From NCBI RefSeq assembly GCF_004102725.1, contig NZ_LHQS01000004.1, positions 1 to 64,000 on the forward strand: DNA of 64,000 bases. The letters run 5' to 3'. This DNA is from Methanoculleus taiwanensis. Lineage in GTDB: Archaea > Halobacteriota > Methanomicrobia > Methanomicrobiales > Methanoculleaceae. The position numbers were made by a program, and so were the translations under genes. This document shows, piece by piece, positions 47,273 through 57,814 of the stretch; position 1 is the stretch's first letter; each line of letters begins with the position of its first letter. The notes under the pieces were generated by a model that saw only the letters and a program-made list of their open reading frames with translations, was not told the DNA's origin and did not search any database.

Positions 47273-48219
47273 AGATCCTGGTAACCGGTGCCTCGGGCTT
47301 TACCGGACACCACATGATCAGCCATCTCCTCTCCCTGCCGGGAACGCGAGCAGAGGTCTTCGGACTCTACAATGCAACTGCTCCGCACCCTCTTACCGGG
47401 TGCACGTATCTGCAGGGCGATCTCCGTAACCGTGACGAAACGAGAGCGCTTGTCAGATCCATCTCGCCGGATGCAGTTATCCATCTTGCCGGACTGAATA
47501 AGGGCACGCTCGACGATCTCCTGCAGGTCAACGTCGTCGCCACGCAGAACCTCCTCGATGCGGTAGTACAGGAGAGGCCTGACTCCCGGGTACTTGTTAC
47601 CGGGTCGTCGGCGGAGTACGGCTATGCCGGCACGGCTCCAATCCGGGAGGACGCACCGCTTCGGCCGGTCGGTTCGTATGGCATCAGCAAGGTAGCCGAA
47701 GATCTCCTGGCACGGAGCTTCGCATTCACGCACAGCCTCGCTGTGGCCGTCGTCAGGCCGTTTAATCTCATCGGCCCCGGACAGCCGCCGTCGTTCGTCT
47801 GTGGCCGGATCGTCGCACAGGCGCTTGAGATCGAGGCGGGCATCCGGGATACGATGCTCCTTGGCAATACCGATTCCCGACGGGACTTTCTCGACGTCCG
47901 CGATACCGTCTCCGGATACCGGCAGATACTCTTCCACGAACGATTCGAGGAGCACTTTTCAGGGAAGGCCGTCAACATCGGCTCCGGAACCGCCACGTCG
48001 ATACGTGAGGTTCTCACGTGCGTCGAGAGAGTTACAAAGAGAAACTACACGGTCGAAACCCCGGACAATCCGGGAACGGATCTCATCCCGACGCAGAGAA
48101 GCGACAACACCCGGATCACGACCGCCACCGGGTGGAGACCGTCTATCCCGATATGCCGCTCCATAGAGGATATGCTGGATCACGGAAGAGCAGCGGGCAC
48201 CGGGGGCATACGATACTGA
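47269..48219 (+). CDS. NAD-dependent epimerase/reductase, GDP-6-deoxymannose reductase-like
   Basis: The 316-residue extended short-chain dehydrogenase has ILVTGASGFTGHHMISHL, VIHLAGLNKGTLDD, VTGSSAEYG, the active-site Tyr-Lys in GSYGISKVAED, and RPFNLIGPGQPPSFV, which recalls the Rmd reductases that act on GDP-4-keto-6-deoxymannose. With the nucleotidyltransferase and 4,6-dehydratase just before it, it would finish a nucleotide 6-deoxysugar. Start is an ATGA overlap. Confidence 0.87.
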   Translation: MKILVTGASGFTGHHMISHLLSLPGTRAEVFGLYNATAPHPLTGCTYLQGDLRNRDETRALVRSISPDAVIHLAGLNKGTLDDLLQVNVVATQNLLDAVVQERPDSRVLVTGSSAEYGYAGTAPIREDAPLRPVGSYGISKVAEDLLARSFAFTHSLAVAVVRPFNLIGPGQPPSFVCGRIVAQALEIEAGIRDTMLLGNTDSRRDFLDVRDTVSGYRQILFHERFEEHFSGKAVNIGSGTATSIREVLTCVERVTKRNYTVETPDNPGTDLIPTQRSDNTRITTATGWRPSIPICRSIEDMLDHGRAAGTGGIRY

Positions 48220-48244
48220 TAAGTGAGTATATGCCGGTCTGGAT

Positions 48245-48934
48245 ATGATGAAGGATCGACCTATCCGCCTGCTTATCCTCGACTTCGACGGCGTCGTCGC
48301 AGAATCCATCGCCATGAAGGCGGAGGCATTCCGAAAGACCTTCTCGTTCGTCCCCGAGCACCTCGAGGAGATCGTCGCATACCACCTCGAGAACGGCGGC
48401 ATGTCCCGCTACAAGAAGTTCCGGTACATCTACGAGAAGATCCTGCACGAAGAACTGACTCCCGAGCAGGAAGAGCGGCTTGCAGGCCGGTACGCCGGGC
48501 TGATATTCGATAAGATGCTCACCGTCCCCCTCGTTCCCGGCGCGGAGGAGCTCCTCCAGGAATGCTCGCGGGTGCTCCCGCTCTACATCGTCTCCGCAAC
48601 CCCGGAAGAAGAGATGCAGGAGATCGCCCGCCGCCGGGACCTTGCGAAGTATTTCGTCCGGGTATACGGCTCGCCGAGGACGAAAGGCGAGTGCATCAGG
48701 GAGATCCTCGCCGCGACAGAAAGCTCTCCGGGAGAGACCCTCTTCGTCGGCGATGCCCCGCAGGACTGGGAGGCGGCAGGGGAGACCGGCGTCCGGTTCG
48801 TTGCCCGGGTCAAACCGGGCGACCCCGACCGATTCTCAGGGAGATCCGGAGTAGAGGCGGTCGTCGGCAACCTTCATGAGCTCCGGTCGTATATACGGGA
48901 CGACATATGCTCATCCCGATCGCATACCCCCTGA
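48245..48934 (+). CDS. HAD-family phosphatase
   Basis: The 229-residue protein has all HAD motifs: DFDGVVAES (motif I, nucleophile Asp), VSATPEEE (motif II), a Lys in SPRTKGEC (motif III) and FVGDAPQDWEAA (motif IV). The helical cap between motif I and II is that of the phosphoglycolate phosphatase class. In this operon it may remove phosphate from a sugar-phosphate precursor. It starts 25 bases after the reductase gene, at ATG 48245 or 48248. Confidence 0.88.
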   Translation: MMKDRPIRLLILDFDGVVAESIAMKAEAFRKTFSFVPEHLEEIVAYHLENGGMSRYKKFRYIYEKILHEELTPEQEERLAGRYAGLIFDKMLTVPLVPGAEELLQECSRVLPLYIVSATPEEEMQEIARRRDLAKYFVRVYGSPRTKGECIREILAATESSPGETLFVGDAPQDWEAAGETGVRFVARVKPGDPDRFSGRSGVEAVVGNLHELRSYIRDDICSSRSHTP

Positions 48935-48958
48935 ACCAGCATCTCCCGGTTCCGGGGC

Positions 48959-49276
48959 GTGAGTCCGGAAGTCTACGCATCGGCACATCCCTGGGTTCAC
49001 CCCAATCTCTCGAAGCTCCTCCGGCAGGAATGCCCGTGCCTCCACCTCTTCGGGGTCGACACCATCTCGATCGCCTCGACCGCATACGGTGCCGAGGCGG
49101 CGGCAGCACACCGGCTCTTTCTCTGCGAATCACCGCCGATCTTCGTCATGAAGGATGTCGACCTCTCATACGGGAGGCTCACCGAATGTTCCTGGGTCCT
49201 TCGCCTCTACCCGATCCTCTTCGACGACCTCGACGGTGTCCCGGTCATCGCGCTCGCCGAGATACGCGAACCATGA
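48959..49276 (+). CDS. Small uncharacterized protein
   Basis: This 105-residue frame with GTG start lies 24 bases after the HAD gene and in the same reading frame. The sequence looks like a real folded protein (NLSKLLRQECPCLHLFGVD, ESPPIFVMKDVDLSYG, WVLRLYPILFDDLDGVPVIAL). I recognise no family, and no ribosome site is obvious, so the start is uncertain. An overlapping frame from ATG 48907 is Arg- and Pro-rich and unlikely. It ends seven bases before the convergent top6A. Confidence 0.6.
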   Translation: MSPEVYASAHPWVHPNLSKLLRQECPCLHLFGVDTISIASTAYGAEAAAAHRLFLCESPPIFVMKDVDLSYGRLTECSWVLRLYPILFDDLDGVPVIALAEIREP

Positions 49277-49283
49277 AAAAAGG

Positions 49284-50372
49284 TCAGATGATACCCATCT
49301 CTGATAGGCGGTTTGGGAGGTACTCCTTCGTCACGAAGTCAAGCCCGCGGCTTGCGAATGCCTGCTGTTCAGACTTTAGCTTCATCTCGAGCTGCAGGTT
49401 GATCTGCTCGCGCCAGTAGTCGGTCGCAAACCGGGGATCGGTCAGCTCCGATTTCAGCGCGGCCACGTCCTGCTCGGTGAGCTTGTCGGAGGGAAGGTTG
49501 TAATCCGAGATATCGCTCGGCTGCACACCGATGAACTGCGCCTGCGGCGTGGCCAGGCGTTCGGACATATGGGCGCTCTTGATCGAACCGTAGGCGACGC
49601 TGGCATATATCCGGTACGACCAGGGGTCACCATCGGTGAAGACCACGACCGGCAGGTCCATCGCCTCATTGAGCCGTCGGAGAACCCGCCGGGTCGACCG
49701 GGCAGGCTGCCCCTTGAGGTTCACCAGAATAGCACCGTATTCCTCGTCGAATCCGTTCTCCATGAGACGGGCATACATACCACCCGTCTCGATCGCGATG
49801 ACGAACTTCGCATCGTGGTCGATGAAGTCGAGCGTGTCCACGTTATTCGGGATGGGGTAGCCCGCCTCGCCGACATTCTCCTGACAGTGGATCTCGCGAA
49901 CACCCCGCTGAGTAGACTCACGGATCTGCAAGGGTCCGAAGATCGCCGCGCCGTCCTCTTCCGGCCGGAGGTGGAAGGCCTCCCGCTGCAGGTCGGTGAG
50001 GATCTCGAGGTCTTCGATAAGGCGGTTGCTCTCGTCCTGCGCCCCGAACTTCGCCCGCTTCCAGCCTTCAGAGATGTAATAGAGTTCTCTCAAGGTCGAC
50101 GAGCGGCCTTCGGCGAGCTGCTGCTTTAAAAAGCCGATGACGTATGCCATCTTCAGGAGGTGGATAGCGCTTTTTTCGGAGTTCGCCGAGCGCATGCTCT
50201 CCTTCTCGCCATAGGTCCAGACCTCGCTTTCGTCGTTGTATTCGATATTCTGCTTCGTCCGCGTCGGCAGCCGGATGAACGGCACGAGACCGTCACGCAT
50301 CTGGTCGTACCAGCCGTGGGCGATATGCACCAGTTGCTCTCGTGCACGAGCATCCATCTCTTTCCTAGACAT
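49284..50372 (-). CDS. top6A: DNA topoisomerase VI subunit A
   Basis: This 362-residue Spo11-like subunit cuts both DNA strands. The catalytic tyrosine is Tyr99 in TLRELYYIS. The Toprim domain has the metal Glu in FVIAIETGG and Asp residues in [15 protein letters not shown]. The frame opens earlier, but ATG 50372 overlaps the top6B stop by eight bases and starts the family sequence. It is the last gene of hisS-top6B-top6A. Confidence 0.96.
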   Translation of the reverse strand: MSRKEMDARAREQLVHIAHGWYDQMRDGLVPFIRLPTRTKQNIEYNDESEVWTYGEKESMRSANSEKSAIHLLKMAYVIGFLKQQLAEGRSSTLRELYYISEGWKRAKFGAQDESNRLIEDLEILTDLQREAFHLRPEEDGAAIFGPLQIRESTQRGVREIHCQENVGEAGYPIPNNVDTLDFIDHDAKFVIAIETGGMYARLMENGFDEEYGAILVNLKGQPARSTRRVLRRLNEAMDLPVVVFTDGDPWSYRIYASVAYGSIKSAHMSERLATPQAQFIGVQPSDISDYNLPSDKLTEQDVAALKSELTDPRFATDYWREQINLQLEMKLKSEQQAFASRGLDFVTKEYLPNRLSEMGII

Positions 50373-52167
50373 CGAGATCCACCACCACTTTGACGTTGTC
50401 TTCCACACCGCGGAGATCGATGCTCCCGTCCCCGGTGCCGGAGTAGGTCACCTGCCAGACCGTCCCAGGTTCGAGACGGCACTTCCAGACCTTGTTGTAC
50501 TCACCGTCGAAATCATCGACGAAATCGGGTTTTGGAACGGCGTCGCTTGCACTGTCCCGCGAGAGGTTGTAGAGGGTGAAGACGAGCTCGCGCGCCGTAT
50601 AATTATGCACGTCGATACTGACCTTCCCATCGCACGTCCGTTTTTTGGCGACGAGCTTACGCATGATCTTTCCCTCGATCGGGGAGGTGTCGACAAGCGG
50701 CAGCTCCACGATATCGCTCACCTTCCGGGCGATCTCAGGGATGATCGAGCAGATCGCCCGGGCGCGATCATCCTGCAGTTTATTCCGGTCACGCCGGTTG
50801 ATGTATGCCTTCAGCTCGCGCCCGAGTTCCTGGAGGACAAGGATGATCTCACGCTCGATCTCGGGGATCGATGCTATCGCATCCTTGCTCTCACTCGTGA
50901 AGGGGACGTTCGTCGAGGCCACATGCACCATGATGAGCGCCGGGCCGACGGGAAGACCCTGTTGCGAGAGCCCGTAGGACTTCCAGTTCACCTGCGAGAT
51001 GCAGTTCGTGATCGCGCAGGCGCCCTGCTGGTAGAGCAGGGGGACACGGTTTGCGAACCGGAGGATCTGGGCGCTGCCCTCGGCCGGGAGTTTGCCGCCG
51101 TAGCCGATCGCCGCCTCGATGATGAACGAGTGGCCGGAGAAGACCGCGCTCGGGCGGGTGCGGGCCTTGATGAAATCGAGCTGGACTTCTTTCTCGAGGC
51201 CCTTCCTGATCAGGTCTTCACTGATCGGCGAGAGGCACTGCTGTGCGGGCGGAGCCGGGATCTTCACCTGCTGCATCGCCTCGAGGAGCCGCTTGAGCTC
51301 GTCGGAGTCGAGTGTCTTTGCCTTCCGCCTCGGCTTTATCTGTGCGAGTCCGAGTATCTCGTCTGCGGTCTTCCTGCCGACACGGGAGAAACAGTTCACC
51401 AGAAACTCATCGAGAGTATCGCTGTTCGTCGCCGCGATCCGCTTGAGCGCACCGAACTCGATCCCGTGGGGGTGCGGGAGAATCGCCTTCGGGCAGGGCG
51501 GAACCTCGCTGCTCACCCGCTCAAAGACAGTGATCTCGCCGTCGATATCGGCGGTGATGCGTGCGTGCGGGTTGACGACGGCGGTATAGCGGAGGTACTC
51601 GAGGAGCTTTTTCTTCGCCGCGAGCGTGCTCTTAAACTCGATCTCGATACGTGTACCGTGCGTCCTGTCCCAGTCGATCTCCTCGTCGACAAGGATGTCC
51701 GGCTCATTCGTCTCGGTCTTGATCATCAGCTCGAACCGGTGCGCCCGCACATCTGCTCCCGTCCGGGAGATGACGAGCGCCGGAACACCGGTCGTGAGCT
51801 GTGCGTAGAGCACCGCCGCGCTTATCCCGATACCCTGCTGCCCCCGACTCTGCCTTATCTGGTGGAACCGGGAACCGTAGAGGAGCTTGCCGAAGACGTA
51901 GGGGACGTTCTTCGGAACGATCCCGGGTCCGTTATCCTCGACGGTTATCCGGTAGACATCGCTATTGGTCTTCCTGATGGCGACAAAGATGTCGGGAAGG
52001 ACTTCGGCCTCTTCACAGGCATCGAGCGCGTTGTCGACCGCTTCCTTGACGGTGGTGATGATTCCGCGCGTCGGGGAGTCAAACCCGAGGAGGTGTTTGT
52101 TCTTCTCGAAGAACTCCGCAACGCTGATGCTCCGCTGCTGCTTGGCGAGATCTTCAGCGATGACCAA
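50365..52167 (-). CDS. top6B: DNA topoisomerase VI subunit B
   Basis: This 600-residue GHKL ATPase subunit clamps and passes DNA through the cut made by subunit A. ATP motifs are [11 protein letters not shown] (N-box), [11 protein letters not shown] (G1) and [17 protein letters not shown] (G2). The helix-two-turn-helix and transducer regions follow, with the switch lysine probably in [11 protein letters not shown]. It overlaps hisS by 14 bases upstream and top6A by eight bases downstream. Confidence 0.97.
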   Translation of the reverse strand: MVIAEDLAKQQRSISVAEFFEKNKHLLGFDSPTRGIITTVKEAVDNALDACEEAEVLPDIFVAIRKTNSDVYRITVEDNGPGIVPKNVPYVFGKLLYGSRFHQIRQSRGQQGIGISAAVLYAQLTTGVPALVISRTGADVRAHRFELMIKTETNEPDILVDEEIDWDRTHGTRIEIEFKSTLAAKKKLLEYLRYTAVVNPHARITADIDGEITVFERVSSEVPPCPKAILPHPHGIEFGALKRIAATNSDTLDEFLVNCFSRVGRKTADEILGLAQIKPRRKAKTLDSDELKRLLEAMQQVKIPAPPAQQCLSPISEDLIRKGLEKEVQLDFIKARTRPSAVFSGHSFIIEAAIGYGGKLPAEGSAQILRFANRVPLLYQQGACAITNCISQVNWKSYGLSQQGLPVGPALIMVHVASTNVPFTSESKDAIASIPEIEREIILVLQELGRELKAYINRRDRNKLQDDRARAICSIIPEIARKVSDIVELPLVDTSPIEGKIMRKLVAKKRTCDGKVSIDVHNYTARELVFTLYNLSRDSASDAVPKPDFVDDFDGEYNKVWKCRLEPGTVWQVTYSGTGDGSIDLRGVEDNVKVVVDLDV

Positions 52168-53386
52168 GCCGGTTCACCTCGGAGACGGCATCCGCAAGCG
52201 TCATCTCCTGCTGCTCCCCGGAGTGGAGATTCTTGAGCGTGACGGTTCCCGACTCGGCCTCGCGCTTCCCGAGGACCACGGCATAGTCCGCAACCTTCGC
52301 CACGTGGGAGAGCTGAGCCCCAAGCCCCCGCTGCATCAGGTCGACCTCGGTTCTGATGCCGGCGTCCCGGAAGGCGGCGGCAACCTCGAACGCCCGGATG
52401 CGGGCTTCCGGGGTGCAGACAACGCCGACAACAGGCTCGTGCTCTACCGGGAACTCGCCGAGCGAGACCATGACGCGATCGAATCCTATGGCAAAGCCGC
52501 AGGAGGCCGCATCGTCGCCGCCGAAGAGGTGGGCGAGCCGATAGGTGCCTCCGCCGAGGATCTGGTTTTCGGCGCCGAGATTCGGCGCGAAAGCCTCAAA
52601 GACCATGCCGGTGTAGTAGTCAAGACCCCGCGCAATCCCGAAGTCGGGCGTGTAGGCAATATGCTGGGCATCGAGGATGGCAAACGTCTCCTCGATCCGC
52701 GCCCGCTCGGGGAGGTCGCCCGTCACGGCAAAGACCTCCGCCGGCGTTCTGCACGACGTCAGCGCGACGAGCGACTCGAGGAGATCGTGCTGCCCCTTCT
52801 CGGTGAGCCGCTCTTCAAGCCCGGCAATATTGTGCTTATCGAGGAATGCCATGATCGCCCGCTGCTCTTCCGCGGGGAGATCTCTGACAAGGTGTTTCAT
52901 CGGTGCGAGGTGGCCGACATGGAGGTCGAACCGGACACCCGCGGCACGGAGGACAGCATCGGAGAGCATGATCGCTTCGGCATCGGCGGCCGCCGTATCG
53001 GCACCGATCAGCTCCACACCGAACTGCCAGAACTGGCGATACCGACCCTTCTGGGGGCGCTCGTAGCGGAAACAGTCGGCAAAGTAACACCACCGGAGGG
53101 GTTTTGGAAGCACCTTTGCCTCGTTCACGTACATCCGCAGTACCGCTGCCGTGATCTCGGGTCTGAGCGTCAGCTCCCGGCCGCCTTTGTCCTCGAAGAC
53201 GTACATCTCCTGGATGATACCCTCGCCCGATTTCATCGTGAAGAGCTCGAGATGCTCGAATATCGGTGTGCAGACCTCACGGTACCCCCAGGCACGCGCC
53301 GTGCTGCGCATCCGCCCCTCGATCAGTCTGCGGCGTTCCATCTCTTCGGGTAAAAAGTCCCGTGTACCCCGTGGTTTCTGAAGCAT
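52154..53386 (-). CDS. hisS: Histidyl-tRNA synthetase
   Basis: The 410-residue class II synthetase charges tRNA(His). Motif 1 lies in the first 60 residues ([12 protein letters not shown] and [11 protein letters not shown]), motif 2 in [21 protein letters not shown], and the histidine-specific segment is [15 protein letters not shown]. The anticodon-binding domain is at the C terminus ([19 protein letters not shown]). AGGAG stands eight bases before ATG 53386. It lies in an operon with top6B and top6A, with a small membrane protein upstream. Confidence 0.97.
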   Translation of the reverse strand: MLQKPRGTRDFLPEEMERRRLIEGRMRSTARAWGYREVCTPIFEHLELFTMKSGEGIIQEMYVFEDKGGRELTLRPEITAAVLRMYVNEAKVLPKPLRWCYFADCFRYERPQKGRYRQFWQFGVELIGADTAAADAEAIMLSDAVLRAAGVRFDLHVGHLAPMKHLVRDLPAEEQRAIMAFLDKHNIAGLEERLTEKGQHDLLESLVALTSCRTPAEVFAVTGDLPERARIEETFAILDAQHIAYTPDFGIARGLDYYTGMVFEAFAPNLGAENQILGGGTYRLAHLFGGDDAASCGFAIGFDRVMVSLGEFPVEHEPVVGVVCTPEARIRAFEVAAAFRDAGIRTEVDLMQRGLGAQLSHVAKVADYAVVLGKREAESGTVTLKNLHSGEQQEMTLADAVSEVNRLGHR

Positions 53387-53408
53387 TCCCTAAACTCCTG
53401 AATAATCT

Positions 53409-53726
53409 CTATTTCGAACCCTTATCTTTTCTGTGCTCCGCCTCTCCGAGGAATCGCTGCATCGTGCTTTCGCTCCGCCACACCCGTTCCCGCGAGGCGC
53501 GCCCCTGCAGAAAGAGAGCGGCGAGAACGAGACCGAGGCCCAGGATCTCCGCCCCATACAACGTCACGAAGAAGCCGGCAAGGCCAAGAGCGGAGAAAAG
53601 GACCCCCTGGTAAGCCGCGGTACGGTATCCGGCAAGTCCTGTGCGGGAATAGATCCGGAGATCGCGCAGCCACAGGAAAAAAACAACGGCAACACCGAAT
53701 CCGGCGACATAAACAAGATAGGACAT
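53409..53726 (-). CDS. Small membrane protein upstream of hisS
   Basis: The 105-residue protein has three likely membrane helices (about 4-20, 38-56, 60-76) and a charged C-terminal tail (ERVWRSESTMQRFLGEAEHRKDK). It ends 22 bases before hisS on the same strand and may be cotranscribed. I know no family. Its divergent neighbour is larB. Confidence 0.75.
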   Translation of the reverse strand: MSYLVYVAGFGVAVVFFLWLRDLRIYSRTGLAGYRTAAYQGVLFSALGLAGFFVTLYGAEILGLGLVLAALFLQGRASRERVWRSESTMQRFLGEAEHRKDKGSK

Positions 53727-53774
53727 ACGATGAAGTAATTATTATACCCGAACCCCTATTTTTGTTACTGACTC

Positions 53775-55056
<1,282 letters not shown>

Positions 55057-55131
55057 ACGTATACGATAAAGGATATGGACGATGAGAACAACGCAACACT
55101 ACCAGAATGAGTAACCTACACTGAGGATACG

Positions 55132-56433
55132 ATGTTTCGGACACTACGCGATCTCTTCAGACGAGAAGAGGCGCCTTTGGAAGCTATCGAGATACGGCTC
55201 GAGGATATCCCGGCATGGCTCGATGCACGGGAAGCGACGCTCGATGAGGAACTCACCGGGAAGGTCGCCCCGAACCGGCAACGGATCGAGGCAGCCCTCT
55301 CGAGCATCAGGACGGCGATCGAGCCGCTCAGGACGGCAGGCGAGACCGCTGTGCCGCACCAGCGCCTCAAAGCGATATCCCGATCAGCGCTTCCGGAGTT
55401 TGTGAAGTCCGTCGACCAGATGCTCGAAAAACAACCTGCCGGCGATACGGAGGCATTCTACGCAGCGGCGGCCGGAGTCCTGAAGGGCTGCCTGCGGGCA
55501 CTCAAGGGACAGGGAAAGTACATCGCCGCAGCGTATCCCGAAGAGATGCGCGACTTTCGTGCCGCCGTAAAAGATCTCGGCACCGAGATCAACCTCATGA
55601 CGCAGGCGATCGCCGATTTTCGCGCACGGCATGCCGGAGTTGACGAAGCGCGCAAGAGCTATGAGCAGCTGATCCGGGTGCGAAGCGAGTACGCATCGGT
55701 TCGCGAAGAGTCGATCACGCACGCAGAAGAGACCCGGAGGGATGCCGCCCGGATCCGGCAGCTGGAGGATGCGCTCCGGGAGCTTGAGGGGAGCCCCCAT
55801 CATGCCGCGGCACGGGAACTCGATCTTCGAATCCGTGCGGTTGGCGAGCGAAAAGAAGAGGTCGCACGAGAGTACGCCTCTATCAGGACACACGCCCTGC
55901 ATGTATTCCGAAAGGCGGAGAAGGTTCTCGAGAAGCACCTCGACCACGACACGGCGGAGGAACTGCGCCGGGCGGAAGACGCACTCTCGGTCGCCCCCCC
56001 GGAGCATCCCGATGCCATCATCGGGTTGCTCACGCGGGTGATGCCGACAGTGATGGATCTCATAGGCCGGGGTGAGGTGGCACTGAAGAACCGGGAGGAG
56101 CAGCACCTCTTCTCGGATGCCGCCATCCTCCGAATAGAGCTCGTCCGCACAATTGCAGAGCATCGAAACCTCGATGCAGACATCGGGACTGCCGAGGCAG
56201 AGCAAAGAGCGCTCGCCGGTTACGCCGAAGAGCAGGCGGTTTCGGAAGACCTCGAGTACCTGCGCCGCCAGGCAGCAGAGAGAGAGGCCGGTGCCGCCAC
56301 CCGGAAGGAACATCTTGCGGTGCTGCGTGCGTCCGCAGGAACACTCCTGGAGGATCTGAAGAGCAGGATGGCGACCATTGCAGGGAGGAACGTGACCGTC
56401 CGTGCAGGCGAGCTCCCGCGGATACCGGAGTGA
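55132..56433 (+). CDS. Uncharacterized long coiled-coil protein
   Basis: The 433-residue protein is almost all helix, with heptad patterns between about 170 and 430 and a compact helical N-terminal part (FRTLRDLFRREEAPLEAIEI, PAWLDAREATL). It has no membrane segment, no ATPase motif and no cysteine motif. GAGG precedes ATG 55132 by eight bases. A membrane protein gene follows after 56 bases on the same strand, and the two may work together. I do not know the family. Confidence 0.8.
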   Translation: MFRTLRDLFRREEAPLEAIEIRLEDIPAWLDAREATLDEELTGKVAPNRQRIEAALSSIRTAIEPLRTAGETAVPHQRLKAISRSALPEFVKSVDQMLEKQPAGDTEAFYAAAAGVLKGCLRALKGQGKYIAAAYPEEMRDFRAAVKDLGTEINLMTQAIADFRARHAGVDEARKSYEQLIRVRSEYASVREESITHAEETRRDAARIRQLEDALRELEGSPHHAAARELDLRIRAVGERKEEVAREYASIRTHALHVFRKAEKVLEKHLDHDTAEELRRAEDALSVAPPEHPDAIIGLLTRVMPTVMDLIGRGEVALKNREEQHLFSDAAILRIELVRTIAEHRNLDADIGTAEAEQRALAGYAEEQAVSEDLEYLRRQAAEREAGAATRKEHLAVLRASAGTLLEDLKSRMATIAGRNVTVRAGELPRIPE

Positions 56434-56489
56434 AGAGAAAGGGAACCTTGTTTACGGTTTCCGCTCCATAGGGAATATGGGAAGGGTCA

Positions 56490-57329
56490 ATGATCACAGA
56501 GAATACTCTACCGCGCTCGCCACCCGGGCCTCATGCATGGCTTACAGTCCCCGCCGTCTCCATCGGCGGAGTCCTGATCGGCATCCTGCTCACCTATCTT
56601 CAGGTGCCCTCTGCGATACTCATCGGGGTCGCCGGGTGCGTGATCGCATCGTTCATACTCGGCTATATAGCCTACTCGAAACCGAAAAGGGATATCGTCT
56701 CACTGTTCGCCCCGCTCTACGCGGTGATCATATTCCTTATCCCGAACGACTTTTCAAACGGTCCGGTTATGCAGACACTCTATGCCGTGAGTATCAGCAT
56801 CCTTGCACTCCGGGTTGAGAAAAGGTTTAGTAAACCAATGCATCAGGAGAAGACGATGAAGCAGTTCTTGAATGAGTATATCGCACGTATCGAACCGATC
56901 ACGAAGAGCATCGACGAGGAGACCGGGCACCGTTTGGCATCCTCGCTTCTGACGTTCAAGTTCGGCCTCTATAAAAACGCGATTGTGAGATGCGACGAGG
57001 CGCTCGGGCGACTGCGCGAGACCGGTACGATGCCGGGAGCCCTTGAGGCGGCACTGATGATCGTGCGCGAGCGTTCGGAAGACCTGGCCGAGTCGCGGGT
57101 AACTCCGGCACCGCACTATACCTTTGCCGAGTCCGACGCAGAAGCGCTCGCCATCAGGCTTCGACCGGAGGATATGCAGGACAAGGCGGCACTCGACCTT
57201 GATAACGCCCTAGTTCTCCTGTATGCCGTGAGCATCGAGACCTCTCCGGAGGATGAGCAGGCGCTCGAAGAGCACCAGCGATTCGTTATCCAGATACTGG
57301 AAGCCTACAAAGAGCAGCTTGCCGAATAA
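56490..57329 (+). CDS. Uncharacterized membrane protein with helical cytoplasmic domain
   Basis: This 279-residue protein has three to four membrane helices in the first 115 residues (VPAVSIGGVLIGILLTYL, ILIGVAGCVIASFILGYI, LFAPLYAVIIFLIP). A soluble helical domain of about 160 residues follows (FLNEYIARIEPITKSIDEE). No family is recognised. It probably forms a pair with the coiled-coil gene upstream. A short T run at 57360-57365 may end the transcript. Confidence 0.75.
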   Translation: MITENTLPRSPPGPHAWLTVPAVSIGGVLIGILLTYLQVPSAILIGVAGCVIASFILGYIAYSKPKRDIVSLFAPLYAVIIFLIPNDFSNGPVMQTLYAVSISILALRVEKRFSKPMHQEKTMKQFLNEYIARIEPITKSIDEETGHRLASSLLTFKFGLYKNAIVRCDEALGRLRETGTMPGALEAALMIVRERSEDLAESRVTPAPHYTFAESDAEALAIRLRPEDMQDKAALDLDNALVLLYAVSIETSPEDEQALEEHQRFVIQILEAYKEQLAE

Positions 57330-57420
57330 CCCTCCGGCAGAGAAACCCTGCGCACCACCTTTTTTCAGGGAACGATCGGGAGAGCAGAGGCCGGGACACA
57401 AAAAGGGAAGAGCGGGATCG

Positions 57421-57741
57421 TCAGAGCGAGTCGTAACTGACCGAACCGAACTCGTCGGCAAGCGCGCTGATCTCCTTGACGCCGAACGCGGTCTGGACGG
57501 TCGTCATGTCGAGGTCACGGGCCGCATCGCAGACATAGTCAAGGATATCGATGGAAAGTTCCCGCTTCTGCTTGCTCTTTCTCATCTGGTCGAGCAGGAA
57601 CGTCATCTGTTCGGGAGGCTCCATCCTGAGTTTGGCGAGGCTAATGACGCACATATAGATGCGGGTGAGGTTTCTATCCTGGCCGGTAATCGTCTCGAAG
57701 AAGTTCCGGATCACCTGTGCCTGGAAGACCTCGCCGCTCAT
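57421..57741 (-). CDS. Small uncharacterized helical protein
   Basis: The 106-residue soluble, helical protein (FFETITGQDRNLTRIYMCVI, EQMTFLLDQMRKSKQKRELS, VCDAARDLDMTTVQTAFGV) has no motif I can name. Its single-gene transcript runs toward the membrane protein gene. It looks like a real gene by its amino-acid make-up and clean start, but the function is unknown. Confidence 0.7.
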   Translation of the reverse strand: MSGEVFQAQVIRNFFETITGQDRNLTRIYMCVISLAKLRMEPPEQMTFLLDQMRKSKQKRELSIDILDYVCDAARDLDMTTVQTAFGVKEISALADEFGSVSYDSL

Positions 57742-57814
57742 GCTGATCGATTATTCTCTCAATCAGGTATAAATATCTGCTGATACGCGCCGATCCTGTC
57801 TGACAGAACTCCCT

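Noticed and set aside
50236-52236. A 666-codon open frame on the plus strand opposite top6A and top6B
   Set aside because: It lies antisense to two unmistakable genes and its protein is Arg-, Asp- and Leu-rich without family motifs. It is a by-product of high GC at third codon positions.
51965-53353. A 462-codon plus-strand open frame opposite hisS
   Set aside because: It is antisense to HisS motifs 1-3, with composition typical of a shadow frame.
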